A DNA stretch of 64,000 nt from Qipengyuania pelagi (GCF_009827295.1 NZ_WTYD01000004.1:1-64000); one strand, 5' to 3'. Numbered from the stretch's first letter, positions 24,000 through 35,228 are shown. The notes: generated from the letters alone by a model not told the origin. Numbers and translations are program-made.

Positions 24000-25136
24000 G
24001 TGAGCGATATTCGCATCGATTCCGCATTCGACAGTGGCAATATCGAGGTTCTCTCGATCGATGGGGCGAGCGCCAAGCTGGCCATCCCGCTGGATGACCA
24101 GTCCGAATTCAAGCAGTGGTTCCACTTCCGCGTATCGGGCGCCGAAGGTCGCGAGCTGGAACTGAACATCACCGGCCTCAACGACAGCGCCTATCCCGGC
24201 GGCTGGCCCGAATACGACGCGGTGGTCTCGGAGGATCGCGATTATTGGGGTCGTGCGAAGTCGAGCTTCGACAAGGACGCCGATAACGGCACGCTGACGA
24301 TCCGCTACACACCCGCCAGCGACGTCGCCTGGTTCGCCTATTTCGCGCCATATTCGATGGAGCGGCACCACGACCTCGTATCGGAAGCCGCGGCGAGCGA
24401 GGGGGTCTCCCACCGCACGCTCGGCTCCTCGCTCGATGGCCAGCCGATCGACTGCCTCAGCATGGGCGATGGCAAAACGCAGGTCTGGCTCTATGCGCGT
24501 CAGCATCCGGGCGAGACGATGGCCGAATGGTGGATGGAAGGCGCGCTCGAAGTCCTCACCGACCCCGCCGACAGCGTCGGCCGCAATCTTCGGCAAAAAT
24601 GCCGTTTCCACATCGTGCCGAACTGCAACCCCGACGGATCGCGCAACGGCAATCTGCGCGTCAACGGCGTGGGCGCGAACCTGAACCGCGAATGGGCCGA
24701 GCCGACCGCAGAACGCTCGCCCGAAGTGCTGGCGATCCGCAACGCGATGGACGAAACCGGCGTCGATTTCGCCATGGACGTTCACGGGGACGAAGCCATC
24801 CCGGTCGCGTTTCTGGCCGGGTTCGAAGGCATTCCGAGCTGGACCGACGAGCAGGGCGAGAAATATTATCGCTACGAGAGAATCCTCGACCGGCGCAGCC
24901 CCGATTTCCAGACCGAGCAGGGCTACGTCAAATCGAAACCAGGCACCGCGAACCTCTCGATGAGCACCAATCAGGTGGCCGAACGCTTCGGCGCATGCGC
25001 GATGACGCTGGAAATGCCGTACAAGGACAATCCCGCCAATCCCGAACCCGATCAAGGCTGGAGCCCGGAACGCTCGAAAATGCTGGCGCGCGATTGCCTC
25101 GCAAGCCTGCTCGAATGGTTGGAAACCGACGCCTGA
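24000..25136 (+). CDS. M14-family zinc carboxypeptidase, cytosolic type
   Basis: This 378-residue protein matches the cytosolic carboxypeptidase (CCP/AGBL-like) branch of M14. An N-terminal beta domain spans about 1-120. The zinc site follows: HPGET (His and Glu), [18 protein letters not shown] (substrate arginine region) and DVHGDE (third ligand His). The catalytic Glu lies in [10 protein letters not shown]. It removes C-terminal amino acids from peptides; the bacterial substrate is unknown. No signal peptide is seen, so it is probably cytoplasmic. The GTG start at 24000 follows the lipoprotein stop by one base, which suggests co-expression. Confidence 0.88.
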   Translation: MSDIRIDSAFDSGNIEVLSIDGASAKLAIPLDDQSEFKQWFHFRVSGAEGRELELNITGLNDSAYPGGWPEYDAVVSEDRDYWGRAKSSFDKDADNGTLTIRYTPASDVAWFAYFAPYSMERHHDLVSEAAASEGVSHRTLGSSLDGQPIDCLSMGDGKTQVWLYARQHPGETMAEWWMEGALEVLTDPADSVGRNLRQKCRFHIVPNCNPDGSRNGNLRVNGVGANLNREWAEPTAERSPEVLAIRNAMDETGVDFAMDVHGDEAIPVAFLAGFEGIPSWTDEQGEKYYRYERILDRRSPDFQTEQGYVKSKPGTANLSMSTNQVAERFGACAMTLEMPYKDNPANPEPDQGWSPERSKMLARDCLASLLEWLETDA

Positions 25137-25143
25137 GGGGCGC

Positions 25144-26163
25144 CTAGCCCACCATCGGTTCCAGCAGGTGGATCGTGCGGGCGGCGGCGTCGATTTCGAC
25201 CTCGCCCCCGTGCGGCAGGCTGAGCTGGTTGGCCAGATGGCCGATATTCGCACCCACGAAAGCGGGAATGTTTAGCGGCGCGAGATGCGTGTCGAGCACC
25301 TCGTCGAGCGAGAAGCCGGCGTAATCGGGGTCGCTTGTCGCGCAGGAAGTGCACCGCCCGAATATTACGCCCGAAAGCCGCCCGAGCACGCCTGCGAGCG
25401 ACAATTGCTGGAGCATCCGGTCGATCCGGTACTCCGCTTCGCCGATGTCTTCGAGGAAGAGCACCGCGCCGTCGAAATCGGGCATCCATGGCGTGCCCAT
25501 CAGCGCGGTCAACACCGTGAGATTGCCGCCAAGCAGACGGCCGCGCGCACGCCCCTGTGTGATCGTGCGGCCGAGCGGTGCGGGCCGACCCGGTTCTTCG
25601 GCTGCCCCACCCAGCACCGGCGTCTCTCCGGTGAAAGCCAGCCGCCACAGGCTGTTCCAGCTATGCTCGGGCCACGAACTGGACGCATTGGGCGCATGCA
25701 GCGTCATGAAGCCCGCCCGTTCGGCGATGGCCAGATGCAGCGCCGTGATGTCGCTATACCCGATCACCAGTTTGGGATTGCGGCGGATCATGGTCCAGTC
25801 GAGCAGCGGCAGGATGCGCGCCGAGCCCCACCCGCCGCGAATCGCGAAGATCGCGCGGATGTCCGGGTCAGCGAACATCGTATTGAGGTCGCTCGCCCGC
25901 GCCGCATCGTCCCCGGCGAGATAGCCGGAGGTATCGGCGATATGCTTGCCGAGGCGGGGCACCAGACCCATTCCGCGAATTGTGAACAGCGAATCCGCGA
26001 TCTGGCGCTCCGACACCGCACTCGCTGGCGCGACCAGCCCCACCGTGTCGCCCAGGCGCAGGCGTGGCGGCTTCCTGAGGCCCCGCGCCAAAGAAGGCGC
26101 GGGCAGGAGCGGGCTGGCCGCAAATGCCGCCAATCCGGCCAGCGCGGCGCGGCGCGTGGTCAC
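25144..26163 (-). CDS. LD-carboxypeptidase (peptidase S66), Tat-exported
   Basis: This 339-residue enzyme of the LdcA/MccF family trims the terminal D-alanine from tetrapeptide muropeptides in peptidoglycan recycling. Motifs are GDTVGLVAPAS near the mature start, AIRGGWGSARILPLLD, the nucleophile serine in VIGYSDITALHLA, GRLLGGNLTVL, LFLEDIGEAEYRIDRML and the late IPAFVGANIGHLANQLSLPHG (quoted in parts). The N-terminus TTRRAALAGLAAFAASPLL is a twin-arginine-type signal, which is unusual because LdcA is often cytoplasmic, but exported forms exist. The GTG start at 26163 overlaps the cdd stop. Confidence 0.9.
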   Translation of the reverse strand: MTTRRAALAGLAAFAASPLLPAPSLARGLRKPPRLRLGDTVGLVAPASAVSERQIADSLFTIRGMGLVPRLGKHIADTSGYLAGDDAARASDLNTMFADPDIRAIFAIRGGWGSARILPLLDWTMIRRNPKLVIGYSDITALHLAIAERAGFMTLHAPNASSSWPEHSWNSLWRLAFTGETPVLGGAAEEPGRPAPLGRTITQGRARGRLLGGNLTVLTALMGTPWMPDFDGAVLFLEDIGEAEYRIDRMLQQLSLAGVLGRLSGVIFGRCTSCATSDPDYAGFSLDEVLDTHLAPLNIPAFVGANIGHLANQLSLPHGGEVEIDAAARTIHLLEPMVG

Positions 26164-26564
26164 GTCAGGCTCGCGGGCCCGAAAGCGTGGGGGAGCAGGT
26201 CGGACAGTTTCACGCGCTGAACCGTGTCCGGCCCCACACAGAGCACATCGGGATCGGTGCCCCCCAACTGGGCCAGTTCGTTCAGGACCTGGCGGCAGCG
26301 CCCGCACGGCGTGATCGGCATATCGCCCGGCCCCGTCACCGCCACGGCCTCCAACCCGCCACGCACGCCCTCCGCCATGGCCTTGGCCACAGCGACCGTT
26401 TCGGCACACAGGGCGAGGCCATAGCTCGCATTCTCGATATTGGTGCCGGTCGTCACGCTACCATCGGCAAAACGCAGGGCGGCGCCGACCGGGAACCGCG
26501 AATAGGGCGAATAGGACTGCTCCGCGGCCTCGCGGGCGGCGGAGATGAGATCGTCGTCTGTCAT
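26160..26564 (-). CDS. cdd: Cytidine deaminase
   Basis: This 134-residue zinc enzyme converts cytidine and deoxycytidine to uridine and deoxyuridine in pyrimidine salvage. The zinc motif is complete: NIENASYGLALCAETVA supplies the Cys and catalytic Glu, and TPCGRCRQVLNEL the two further cysteines. The length matches the homotetrameric class. It lies third in an apparent minus-strand operon, 58 bases after the GH25-like gene, and overlaps the LD-carboxypeptidase start by four bases. Confidence 0.95.
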   Translation of the reverse strand: MTDDDLISAAREAAEQSYSPYSRFPVGAALRFADGSVTTGTNIENASYGLALCAETVAVAKAMAEGVRGGLEAVAVTGPGDMPITPCGRCRQVLNELAQLGGTDPDVLCVGPDTVQRVKLSDLLPHAFGPASLT

Positions 26565-26622
26565 GGATCGGCTCGTATCGCGTCCCGCGCGGCTTGTCGA
26601 AGGTCTACGGCCTTATCGGTCT

Positions 26623-27375
26623 TCAGGGGCGCACGACCACCCAGCGCAGCGGACCTTCCGCCGCCTCGGTCTGCAATTCGCCATTGGCGGTCCATAACAG
26701 CCAGGGCCGACCGCCATAATCGGGTTCGAACCAGTCCCGCTCCAGCCACAGATTGCGCTCGATCCGCGCGGCGATTCCGTATCGCTCCTCGAATTGCGGC
26801 GAAATCTTCAGGATCAGGGGCTGTCCCGCATGAGCCTCGATCTGGTTGACCAGCGTCATCAGCTCGCTCTGGATCGCGGCGCGGCTGACGCGTTCGGGGC
26901 AATCTTCCGAGGTCCGCTCCAATGCGAGCACAGGGGGCAGCATGTCGGCATCGCGCGGCACCATGGTGACGAAATTGGCCGATTGCCCGTCGGCTGCCAC
27001 GCAGGGGTCGAATATGTGGACTGCCCCCACCTGCAGGCCGGCCTGCCGTGCCGCATCGACATTGTCGGGAAAGGCGCGATCCTGGGTGCGGGCGCCCTCG
27101 CTCGCTTCGAGATAGACGAAATTCGCGCCCAGCCCGCTCAACGTCGCGAAGGCAACTGCCCCGTCCCGCGCGCCGACCAAGGCGCCCTGGTCGGGCCATT
27201 CCGCCTCGTCCGGGCGCCAGCTGCGCGCTTCCCACCAGCCCCACGCTCCGGCGATTACCGCCAGCAGCACAAGCACCGCGAGCGCGTGGGCGAAGCGGCT
27301 CGTGCCCCCCTTGCGGCTGGAGCGAGTGCGTCTGGCCCCGGTACGGCCGGGCCGCCTGCGAGATGCGCGCGCCAT
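26623..27375 (-). CDS. GH25 lysozyme-like protein, possibly inactive
   Basis: This 250-residue protein has a very basic N-terminal tail (about 1-27), one membrane helix (FAHALAVLVLLAVIAGAWGWW) and a GH25-type domain (LGANFVYLEASEGARTQDRAF, then GLQVGAVHIFDPCVAADGQSA). The family usually has a catalytic Asp near the first strand (GxDVS) and a DxE pair; here the first strand reads DQGALVGARDG and the pair reads LALE, so the key aspartates seem lost while one Glu remains. It may bind peptidoglycan without cleaving it. It is anchored to the inner membrane facing the periplasm. It starts four bases after the UPF0262 stop. Confidence 0.75.
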   Translation of the reverse strand: MARASRRRPGRTGARRTRSSRKGGTSRFAHALAVLVLLAVIAGAWGWWEARSWRPDEAEWPDQGALVGARDGAVAFATLSGLGANFVYLEASEGARTQDRAFPDNVDAARQAGLQVGAVHIFDPCVAADGQSANFVTMVPRDADMLPPVLALERTSEDCPERVSRAAIQSELMTLVNQIEAHAGQPLILKISPQFEERYGIAARIERNLWLERDWFEPDYGGRPWLLWTANGELQTEAAEGPLRWVVVRP

Positions 27376-27379
27376 CCGC

Positions 27380-27898
27380 TCAGCCCTTGATGTGGAGGAC
27401 GCAGATGAGCGTGAAGAGCCGCCGCGCGGTGGCGAAATCGGTGTCTATCTTGCCTTCCAGCCGCTCCATCAAAAGCTCGGCGGCACGATTGTGTACGCCG
27501 CGCCGGGCCATGTCGATGGTCTCGATCTCGGCAGCGGTGGCCTTGCGGATCGCTTGGTAATAGCTGTCGCAAATCGCGAAATAATCGCGGATCGGCCGAC
27601 GGAAGCGCGCCAGGCCGAGGACCAATTGTTCGCTGACCTCACCGCCCTCCTGCGCGATGGTCAGCGCCAGCCGCCCGTCCTGCACGGCGAGCGTCAGATC
27701 GTAGGGGCCCAGCGCCCCACGCTCCGCCGCGCGCAGCGGTTTGAAGGTGTTTTCCTCGATCAGGTCGAAGATCGCGACACGGCGCTCCTGCTCGATATCG
27801 GCATTGCGCCAGATAATCGTATCCTCGTCCAGTTCGATCGAGGCGATCCTGAAGTCCGCGCCGGGCGGGGTCGGGGGAGGAGGCATTGAGTCGGCCAT
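27380..27898 (-). CDS. UPF0262 family protein
   Basis: This 172-residue protein belongs to UPF0262, which is widespread in alphaproteobacteria without known function. Family segments visible are IASIELDEDTIIWRNADIEQ, ERRVAIFDLIEENTFKPL, YDLTLAVQDGRLAL and FRRPIRDYFAICDSYYQAI (each quoted in part). The C-terminal half is helical. The first 15 residues are proline-rich (PPPPTPPG), and the start could also be a few codons later. It is the first gene of the minus-strand group with GH25-like, cdd and LD-carboxypeptidase. It lies 168 bases from the divergent dnaB. Confidence 0.88.
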   Translation of the reverse strand: MADSMPPPPTPPGADFRIASIELDEDTIIWRNADIEQERRVAIFDLIEENTFKPLRAAERGALGPYDLTLAVQDGRLALTIAQEGGEVSEQLVLGLARFRRPIRDYFAICDSYYQAIRKATAAEIETIDMARRGVHNRAAELLMERLEGKIDTDFATARRLFTLICVLHIKG

Positions 27899-28065
27899 GA
27901 TGCTGGCTTCGCCATCGCAGACACAGCGGGTCGGGGACAAGGCTTGATCGCGCGTCGAGGAATTTTGCGTCCCCGAGAGACCTATCCACATCAACCCACA
28001 GGGGAATTCGGGAGGCCCTGAAACGCGCCCTTTCACCCCGCCGCCACTTCCCGCATGATGGCCGG

Positions 28066-29595
28066 ATGCCCGATAATACTGTCCTCCTGCGCCCCTCCGA
28101 TTCGAACGAGTCCGCGTCCCCGGAAAGGGAGCAGACCCGCGCTTTGCCGTCGAATCTCGAAGCCGAAGCCGCATTTCTCGGCGCGGTCCTGATCGACAAC
28201 AAGGTGATTGAGGAATTGCAGACCCCGATCAGTCCGGGCCATTTCCACGAGCCCGTCCACCAGCGCATCTACGAACGCGTGCTGAAATTGATCGAGCGCA
28301 ACTCGATCGCCACTCCGGTGACGCTGAAACCCTATTTCGAACAGGACGAGGCGCTGAAGGCGCTGGGCGGGACGGTCTATCTCGCCAAGCTGACCGCCGA
28401 TGGCCAGGGCCTGCTCGCCCCGCGCGAACTGGCAGGGCAGATCTACGATCTCGCGCTGCTGCGCGAACTGGTCAGCGTGGGGCGCAACCTCGTCGAAGGC
28501 GCGCTCGACACGTCGGACGAGGTCGCGCCGATGGAGCAGATCGCCAAGGCGGAAGCGAGCCTGTTCCAGGTCGCCGAAGGCGCCACCACGGGCAGCCAGG
28601 CCGAGGATTTCCGCACCGCCTCGATCGCGGCGCTGAAAATGGCCGAGGCGGCGATGAATTCGGGCGGCGGCCTGTCGGGCAAGACCACCGGGCTCGAAGT
28701 GATCGACGACAAGACGGCGGGCCTCCACGGGTCCGACCTCATCATCCTCGCCGGACGACCGGGCATGGGCAAGACCTCGCTCGCCACCAATATCGCCTTC
28801 AACTGCGCCGAGGCGCATATGGAATGGCAGCGCGAAGGCGGCGCCTATAATTACGGTGGTCCGGTCGCCTTCTTCAGCCTCGAAATGAGCGCCGACCAGC
28901 TCGCCACGCGTATCCTCGCCGAACAGGCCGAGATCACCAGCGAGGCTCTGCGATCGGGCAAGATCACCCGCGACGAATTCCAGAAACTGAGCTTCGCCAG
29001 CCAGCGCCTCGCGGAACTCCCGCTCTATATCGACGACACGCCTGCGCTGACGATCGCGGCGCTGCGCACGCGCGCCAGACGGCTGAAGCGGCGCCACGAT
29101 ATCGGCCTGATCGTGGTCGACTATCTCCAGCTGTTGCAGGGCGCAGGCCGCGCGAGCGACAACCGCGTCAACGAGATTTCGGAGATCAGCCGCGGATTGA
29201 AGACGCTCGCCAAGGAGCTGAACGTGCCGGTGATCGCCCTATCGCAGCTGTCGCGTGCCGTCGAACAGCGCGAGGACAAGCGGCCAATGCTGTCCGATCT
29301 GCGCGAATCGGGCTCGATCGAACAGGACGCCGACATGGTGTGGTTCATCTATCGCGGCGATTATTATCACGAGGCGCTGCGCCCCGACATGCCCGGCCCC
29401 GAAAGCTCGCCCGACGTGCTGGAGAAATACCGGATCTGGGAAGAACGCTATCTCGAACTGCGCAACCGGGCGACGCTGATCGTGGCGAAGCAGCGCCACG
29501 GTTCGACCGGCAACGTGCCGCTCCATTTCCACAGCGAGATCACCAAGTTCACCTCGCCCGCCAAGCGCGATTATTCGGACTGGGGCGAAGGATAG
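28066..29595 (+). CDS. dnaB: Replicative DNA helicase DnaB
   Basis: This 509-residue hexameric helicase unwinds DNA ahead of the replication fork. The N-terminal domain (about 25-130: LPSNLEAEAAFLGAVLIDN) binds primase and the loader. The RecA-like motor has Walker A AGRPGMGKTS (about 229-238), Walker B LIVVDYLQLLQG, the H3 segment VIALSQLSRAVEQREDKRP and the C-terminal arginine finger region (RHGSTGNVPLHF). Length and motifs are complete; no intein is present. It stands alone on the plus strand. Confidence 0.97.
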   Translation: MPDNTVLLRPSDSNESASPEREQTRALPSNLEAEAAFLGAVLIDNKVIEELQTPISPGHFHEPVHQRIYERVLKLIERNSIATPVTLKPYFEQDEALKALGGTVYLAKLTADGQGLLAPRELAGQIYDLALLRELVSVGRNLVEGALDTSDEVAPMEQIAKAEASLFQVAEGATTGSQAEDFRTASIAALKMAEAAMNSGGGLSGKTTGLEVIDDKTAGLHGSDLIILAGRPGMGKTSLATNIAFNCAEAHMEWQREGGAYNYGGPVAFFSLEMSADQLATRILAEQAEITSEALRSGKITRDEFQKLSFASQRLAELPLYIDDTPALTIAALRTRARRLKRRHDIGLIVVDYLQLLQGAGRASDNRVNEISEISRGLKTLAKELNVPVIALSQLSRAVEQREDKRPMLSDLRESGSIEQDADMVWFIYRGDYYHEALRPDMPGPESSPDVLEKYRIWEERYLELRNRATLIVAKQRHGSTGNVPLHFHSEITKFTSPAKRDYSDWGEG

Positions 29596-29607
29596 GGCGC
29601 GTTCGGG

Positions 29608-30819
29608 TCAAAGCCCCAGATTGAGCCCGCGCGACACGTTGTAATCCATTACCGTCACCAGGAACCAGCTGACATTCCAGCGTATCCGGTTCCAAAGGCT
29701 CGCCTCGCGCCTGTGCTGGTCTGACGTGATCCGGTTCGAGGCGTCTTCATGCGCGGCGATGAAGTCGCGCATCGTGTCCGCCAGCCCCCTGTCCTCGATC
29801 CGCAGCATCAGTTCGAGATTGATATAGAGGCTGCGCATGTCGAAATTCGCGCTGCCGAGATAGACCGCATCGTCGAGCACGACGATCTTCATATGCAGCT
29901 TGCAGGGTGCGAATTCGAAGATGTGCGCCCGTTTCCTGAGCAGGTAGTCATAGAGCGAGCGCGTCGCCCCGATGGTGGCGCCATTGTCGCTCTTCGCCGC
30001 CATGATCAGCCGGGTCTCGCCCTTCTGGGCGATCCGCCCGATCCGGCGCAGCAGCTTCATCGGCGGCGAGAAATAGGCCATCACCATGTCCAGCCGCCGC
30101 CCTTCTTCGAGGTCGCGCTGGACACATTGCGCCCAGCTGGACAGGTGCCGGCTCGGCCCCCCGATCAGCAATCGCACCGCGCCTTCGCCGCCATCCCATT
30201 GGCTGACCGTGCGCTTGATGGCGCGGAACTGCGCTTCGGAATCGGCGATCCAGGTATCGAGTTTGTCCAGCCAGCGATCGAGCAGGTCGACGGCCGAGCC
30301 TTCGACGGTCAAGCCTAGATCGTGCCAGCCATTCTGGTCCGGCGGGGCGAAATAGCCTTTCTCGACATTGAAGCCGCCGATCATCGCGCGCGCGCGGTCG
30401 GCGATGGCAAGCTTCTGGTGGTTGCGGATCAGATAACGGCGGCTCCATTTGGCCTGGAAGCGGGTGAAGCGCCCGCCCGCCTCGACGAGCGGCGCGAAGA
30501 AGTCGTCATCGACCTTGTCCGATCCGAAGCCGTCGATCGCGAGCGAGACGGCGACGCCGCGCTGCGCCGCGCGGACCAGGGCATCGCGCACGCGCTCCCC
30601 GCACGCATCGTCCCCATACATGTAATAGAAGGCGCGGAAACTCGTCTCCGCGCCGTCGATCAAAGCGACCAGAGCATCCAGCCGGTCCTGGCCGGCGGGG
30701 TAGAAGGTAAGCGACTGCCCCTGCGCTTCGACGGTGAAAGGCTCGGCATCCTGCCATGCCGCCGCCCTTTCGCTGGAAGCCTGACTATCGCGGTCCGGGA
30801 GGGGGGCTGGTTGCGCCAT
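29608..30819 (-). CDS. Phospholipase D-like phosphatidyltransferase (cardiolipin synthase type)
   Basis: This 403-residue protein carries two HKD motifs: RNHQKLAIADRARAMIGGFN (about 133-152) and KLHMKIVVLDDAVYLGSANFD (quoted in part), both with the following GG/GS-N/D residues. This is the arrangement of bacterial cardiolipin synthases and related phosphatidyltransferases. No N-terminal membrane helices precede the first domain, which resembles the ClsB type more than ClsA. It probably forms or remodels anionic phospholipids at the membrane. It converges with dnaB. The exact substrate remains open. Confidence 0.85.
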   Translation of the reverse strand: MAQPAPLPDRDSQASSERAAAWQDAEPFTVEAQGQSLTFYPAGQDRLDALVALIDGAETSFRAFYYMYGDDACGERVRDALVRAAQRGVAVSLAIDGFGSDKVDDDFFAPLVEAGGRFTRFQAKWSRRYLIRNHQKLAIADRARAMIGGFNVEKGYFAPPDQNGWHDLGLTVEGSAVDLLDRWLDKLDTWIADSEAQFRAIKRTVSQWDGGEGAVRLLIGGPSRHLSSWAQCVQRDLEEGRRLDMVMAYFSPPMKLLRRIGRIAQKGETRLIMAAKSDNGATIGATRSLYDYLLRKRAHIFEFAPCKLHMKIVVLDDAVYLGSANFDMRSLYINLELMLRIEDRGLADTMRDFIAAHEDASNRITSDQHRREASLWNRIRWNVSWFLVTVMDYNVSRGLNLGL

Positions 30820-30928
30820 CTTCCGCCTTCTAGGCGAAGCGACAGGCTGGGCGCAATTCCTTGACTCATCGGCAGTGACGCTCTAACTCGCGCGCTTCCC
30901 TGGAATTCCTGACTTTCTCGAGTGCTGC

Positions 30929-31273
30929 ATGGCGCGCGTCACCGTCGAAGATTGCGTAGACAAGGTTCCCAACCGGTTCGATCTGGTCCTGCTCGCCGCC
31001 CAGCGCGCGCGCGAGATCTCGGGCGGCGCGGAACTGACCATCGAGCGCGATCGCGACAAGAACCCGGTCGTGGCCCTGCGCGAAATCGCGGAACAGACCG
31101 TCAAGCCGAAGGATCTGATGGAAGCCTCGGTCGTCAATCTGCAGAAGATCCTGCCCGATGACGAGGACGATGCGGACGAGGTCGGCTCGCTCAGCCAGTC
31201 GGCCGAAGCGCTGCGGATCACCGCATCCGCCCCGACCCGTTCGACCTCGATCGGCGCCGATTACGAGGGTTGA
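30929..31273 (+). CDS. rpoZ: RNA polymerase omega subunit
   Basis: This 114-residue protein has the omega core [20 protein letters not shown] followed by [13 protein letters not shown] and [14 protein letters not shown]. Omega helps assemble RNA polymerase by latching the beta-prime subunit, and in many bacteria takes part in ppGpp binding. The acidic tail (PDDEDDADE) and the C-terminal 30 residues are an extension usual in alphaproteobacteria. It stands alone here, without spoT/rsh beside it, and is followed by a strong terminator. Confidence 0.96.
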   Translation: MARVTVEDCVDKVPNRFDLVLLAAQRAREISGGAELTIERDRDKNPVVALREIAEQTVKPKDLMEASVVNLQKILPDDEDDADEVGSLSQSAEALRITASAPTRSTSIGADYEG

Positions 31274-31304
31274 TCTCGGGGGCTGATACCCTCGCATCAG
31301 ACAG

Positions 31305-31337
31305 AAAAAAGGCCGCCCCTGTCCGGGCGGCCTTTTT
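31305..31337. terminator. Bidirectional rho-independent terminator
   Basis: An A-run is followed by GGCCGCCC, a six-base loop (CTGTCC), GGGCGGCC and five T residues. The stem is perfect over eight GC pairs. It lies between rpoZ (plus) and the DUF3072 gene (minus), whose 3' ends face it, and the A-run gives the T-tract for the minus strand, so it should serve both. Confidence 0.9.
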
Positions 31338-31351
31338 CGTTTCTGCTTGGT

Positions 31352-31585
31352 TTATTGGCCGCGCCCGGTCTCGCCCTGCAATTCGTCGATCATCTTCGAT
31401 GCGTCCGCCTTGCTCAGTTCGGTGTCGTAGCGCTCGGGGCAGCCCGCTTCCTCGCACAAAGTCTTGAGATAGCTCGCCTGCGCGCCGGTCATCCGCTCGT
31501 CGCCCGTGGTCCAGTCATCCGGGTCCTTTTCGGCGTTGGAGACCGGATCGGATTTGGGATGCTCGTTCGGTCGGGTGGCAGTCAT
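31352..31585 (-). CDS. DUF3072 domain protein
   Basis: This small acidic protein of 77 residues contains the DUF3072 core: DDWTTGDERMTGAQASYLKT, LCEEAG and TELSKADASKMIDELQ. The second half looks like a SAP-like or helical-hairpin fold, the type found at the end of ligase and histone-like proteins, but no function is established. The hydrophilic N-terminal 25 residues look disordered. It is convergent with rpoZ and shares its terminator. Confidence 0.85.
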   Translation of the reverse strand: MTATRPNEHPKSDPVSNAEKDPDDWTTGDERMTGAQASYLKTLCEEAGCPERYDTELSKADASKMIDELQGETGRGQ

Positions 31586-31683
31586 CTATAATCTCCTTTC
31601 CTGACCGAACGCCGATGTTCGACAAATGTTCCAACTGGACGCGGGCGGCCCTGCCGCGATAAGGGCATGGGCGGAGGGCAATC

Positions 31684-32775
31684 ATGAGCGATTTTGGCGA
31701 TGGCATCGGCACCGCTGTCGAAGGGGGCCTGTTCGCGCGAGCGGTGGGCGCGGGAAGCAAGGCGAATGCCGCGAACGGCCAGCCGCTCGATCACGGCCAT
31801 TTCGCCGAGAGCGCCTGCCTCAATTGCGGCACGGCGCTACAGAGACCGCATTGCCACCAATGCGGCCAAGCGGCGCATCTTCACCGCACGCTGGGCGCCT
31901 TCATGCACGATCTCCTGCACGGGGCGCTGCATTTCGAAGGCAAGACCTGGAAAACCCTGCCCATGCTGGTGGCGAAGCCGGGCGAATTGACCCGCCGCTA
32001 TATCGAGGGGGAGCGGGCGCGGTTCGTGTCGCCGATGGCGCTGTTCCTGTTCACCATCTTCCTGATGTTCGCCATCTTTCAGGCGATCGGGCTGACGACG
32101 CCGACCGAGCTTAATCCGGGCGCGAATATGCGCCAGACGCTGGAAACCGCGGAGCAGGCGTTGGAGGCCGAGCGGGTCGAGGCCCAGGCTGAACTCGCCG
32201 CCCTCGCCCCCGACGCGCCCGAGCGGACCGCCGCCGCGGAACGTGTTGCGAAGGCGGATCAGAGCATCGCCGATTTGCGCCGCAGCGAAGAGGTTCTGGC
32301 CGAGCAGGATATCATGGCGGGCGATTTCACCACCGGCACGACCGGGATCGCATTCATCGATCACGGACTGGAGAAATGGCAGAAGAACCCCGGCCTGATG
32401 CTCTACAAATTGCAGGCCAACGGGTACAAGTTCAGCTGGCTGTTGATCCCGATCTCGGTGCCGTTCGTGTGGATGCTGTTCCTGTGGCGGCCCGGCTTCC
32501 GCGCCTACGATCATGCGATTTTCGTGACCTATTCGATCGCCTTCATGTCGCTGTTTTTCATCGTCCTGTCGCTGGCGATCAAGGCCGGAGCGCCCGAGTG
32601 GTTATACGGCACGCTGCTGTTCTTCGCGCCGCCGATCCATATCTACAAACAGCTGCGCGGCGCCTATTCGCTCAGCCGGTTTTCGGCCTTCTGGCGATTG
32701 AATGCGCTGCTGTTTTTCATCATCGTCGTGGCGGTGGTGTTCTTCAACCTGCTGCTGGTGATCGGCGCGTTCTGA
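31684..32775 (+). CDS. DUF3667 membrane protein
   Basis: This 363-residue protein has an N-terminal zinc-ribbon (CLNCGTALQRPHCHQCGQ, about 42-59), the DUF3667 segment HDLLHGALHFEGKTWKTLPM with RRYIEGERARFVSPMALFLF, and about five membrane helices: one at 113-132 and four between about 250 and 363. A coiled region rich in Ala and Glu (about 145-205) lies between. The function is unknown; the family is common in sphingomonads. GGAGGG precedes the ATG. Confidence 0.85.
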   Translation: MSDFGDGIGTAVEGGLFARAVGAGSKANAANGQPLDHGHFAESACLNCGTALQRPHCHQCGQAAHLHRTLGAFMHDLLHGALHFEGKTWKTLPMLVAKPGELTRRYIEGERARFVSPMALFLFTIFLMFAIFQAIGLTTPTELNPGANMRQTLETAEQALEAERVEAQAELAALAPDAPERTAAAERVAKADQSIADLRRSEEVLAEQDIMAGDFTTGTTGIAFIDHGLEKWQKNPGLMLYKLQANGYKFSWLLIPISVPFVWMLFLWRPGFRAYDHAIFVTYSIAFMSLFFIVLSLAIKAGAPEWLYGTLLFFAPPIHIYKQLRGAYSLSRFSAFWRLNALLFFIIVVAVVFFNLLLVIGAF

Positions 32776-32793
32776 GGGCGGCTGCGATGCCGG

Positions 32794-33177
32794 TCAGGTG
32801 CAGGGGTATTCGCGCACCAGAGCGCTGCGCCATGCCTGGACGAGCGTGACGCGCTTGCGTTGGGCTTCCGGCACCCGGCCCAGCATGTCGACGACCATCT
32901 GCGGCGACATCCCCTTCTTGCGCTGCGCTTCGCTGACGCAATAGATCGGCGCGCCCCGGCTTTTCGCCGCCTCGTTCTCGTCCCGCACGCGCTCGCCCGC
33001 ATCCTTCATCGCCGCCATGGCCGGACGGGTGCGCTTGTCGAACATCGCCTTCATACCCTTCGCGCTCAGATCCTTCGCGTCGAGATAGAAGCTCTGGGCA
33101 TTGACGTCACCGGGCGCGGCCTGCGCCGCAGCAGGGCCGAGGATCAGCGCGCCGAGGACAAGAATACGGGTAGACAT
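32794..33177 (-). CDS. Hypothetical exported protein
   Basis: This 127-residue protein has a typical signal peptide (ILVLGALILGPAAAQAAPGD, cleavage near residue 20) and a small helical mature domain with two cysteines (IYCVSEA and the C-terminal YPCT), probably disulfide-linked in the periplasm. I recall similar uncharacterised proteins in Erythrobacter-like genomes. The only GGAG upstream (8 bases before ATG) lies in the 3' arm of a strong hairpin at 33182-33217. Translation may therefore be limited unless transcription starts inside that hairpin. Confidence 0.75.
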   Translation of the reverse strand: MSTRILVLGALILGPAAAQAAPGDVNAQSFYLDAKDLSAKGMKAMFDKRTRPAMAAMKDAGERVRDENEAAKSRGAPIYCVSEAQRKKGMSPQMVVDMLGRVPEAQRKRVTLVQAWRSALVREYPCT

Positions 33178-33181
33178 ACAG

Positions 33182-33217
33182 AAAAGCTCCGGCCGACTTG
33201 TGTCGGGCGGAGCTTTT
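33182..33217 (-). terminator. Terminator of ftsH overlapping the next ribosome binding site
   Basis: On the minus strand AAAAGCTCCG pairs with CGGAGCTTTT, and a GTCGG/CCGAC-type inner stem closes the loop; the T-run follows. It lies 47 bases after the ftsH stop and four bases before the ATG of the 127-residue exported protein, so it ends ftsH transcripts and may hide the next gene's GGAG. Confidence 0.8.
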
Positions 33218-33263
33218 CCTGTCCTTCGGATGAACGCGGGTTGAAGCGTTCGCGGTAGTGGGA

Positions 33264-35228
<1,965 letters not shown>

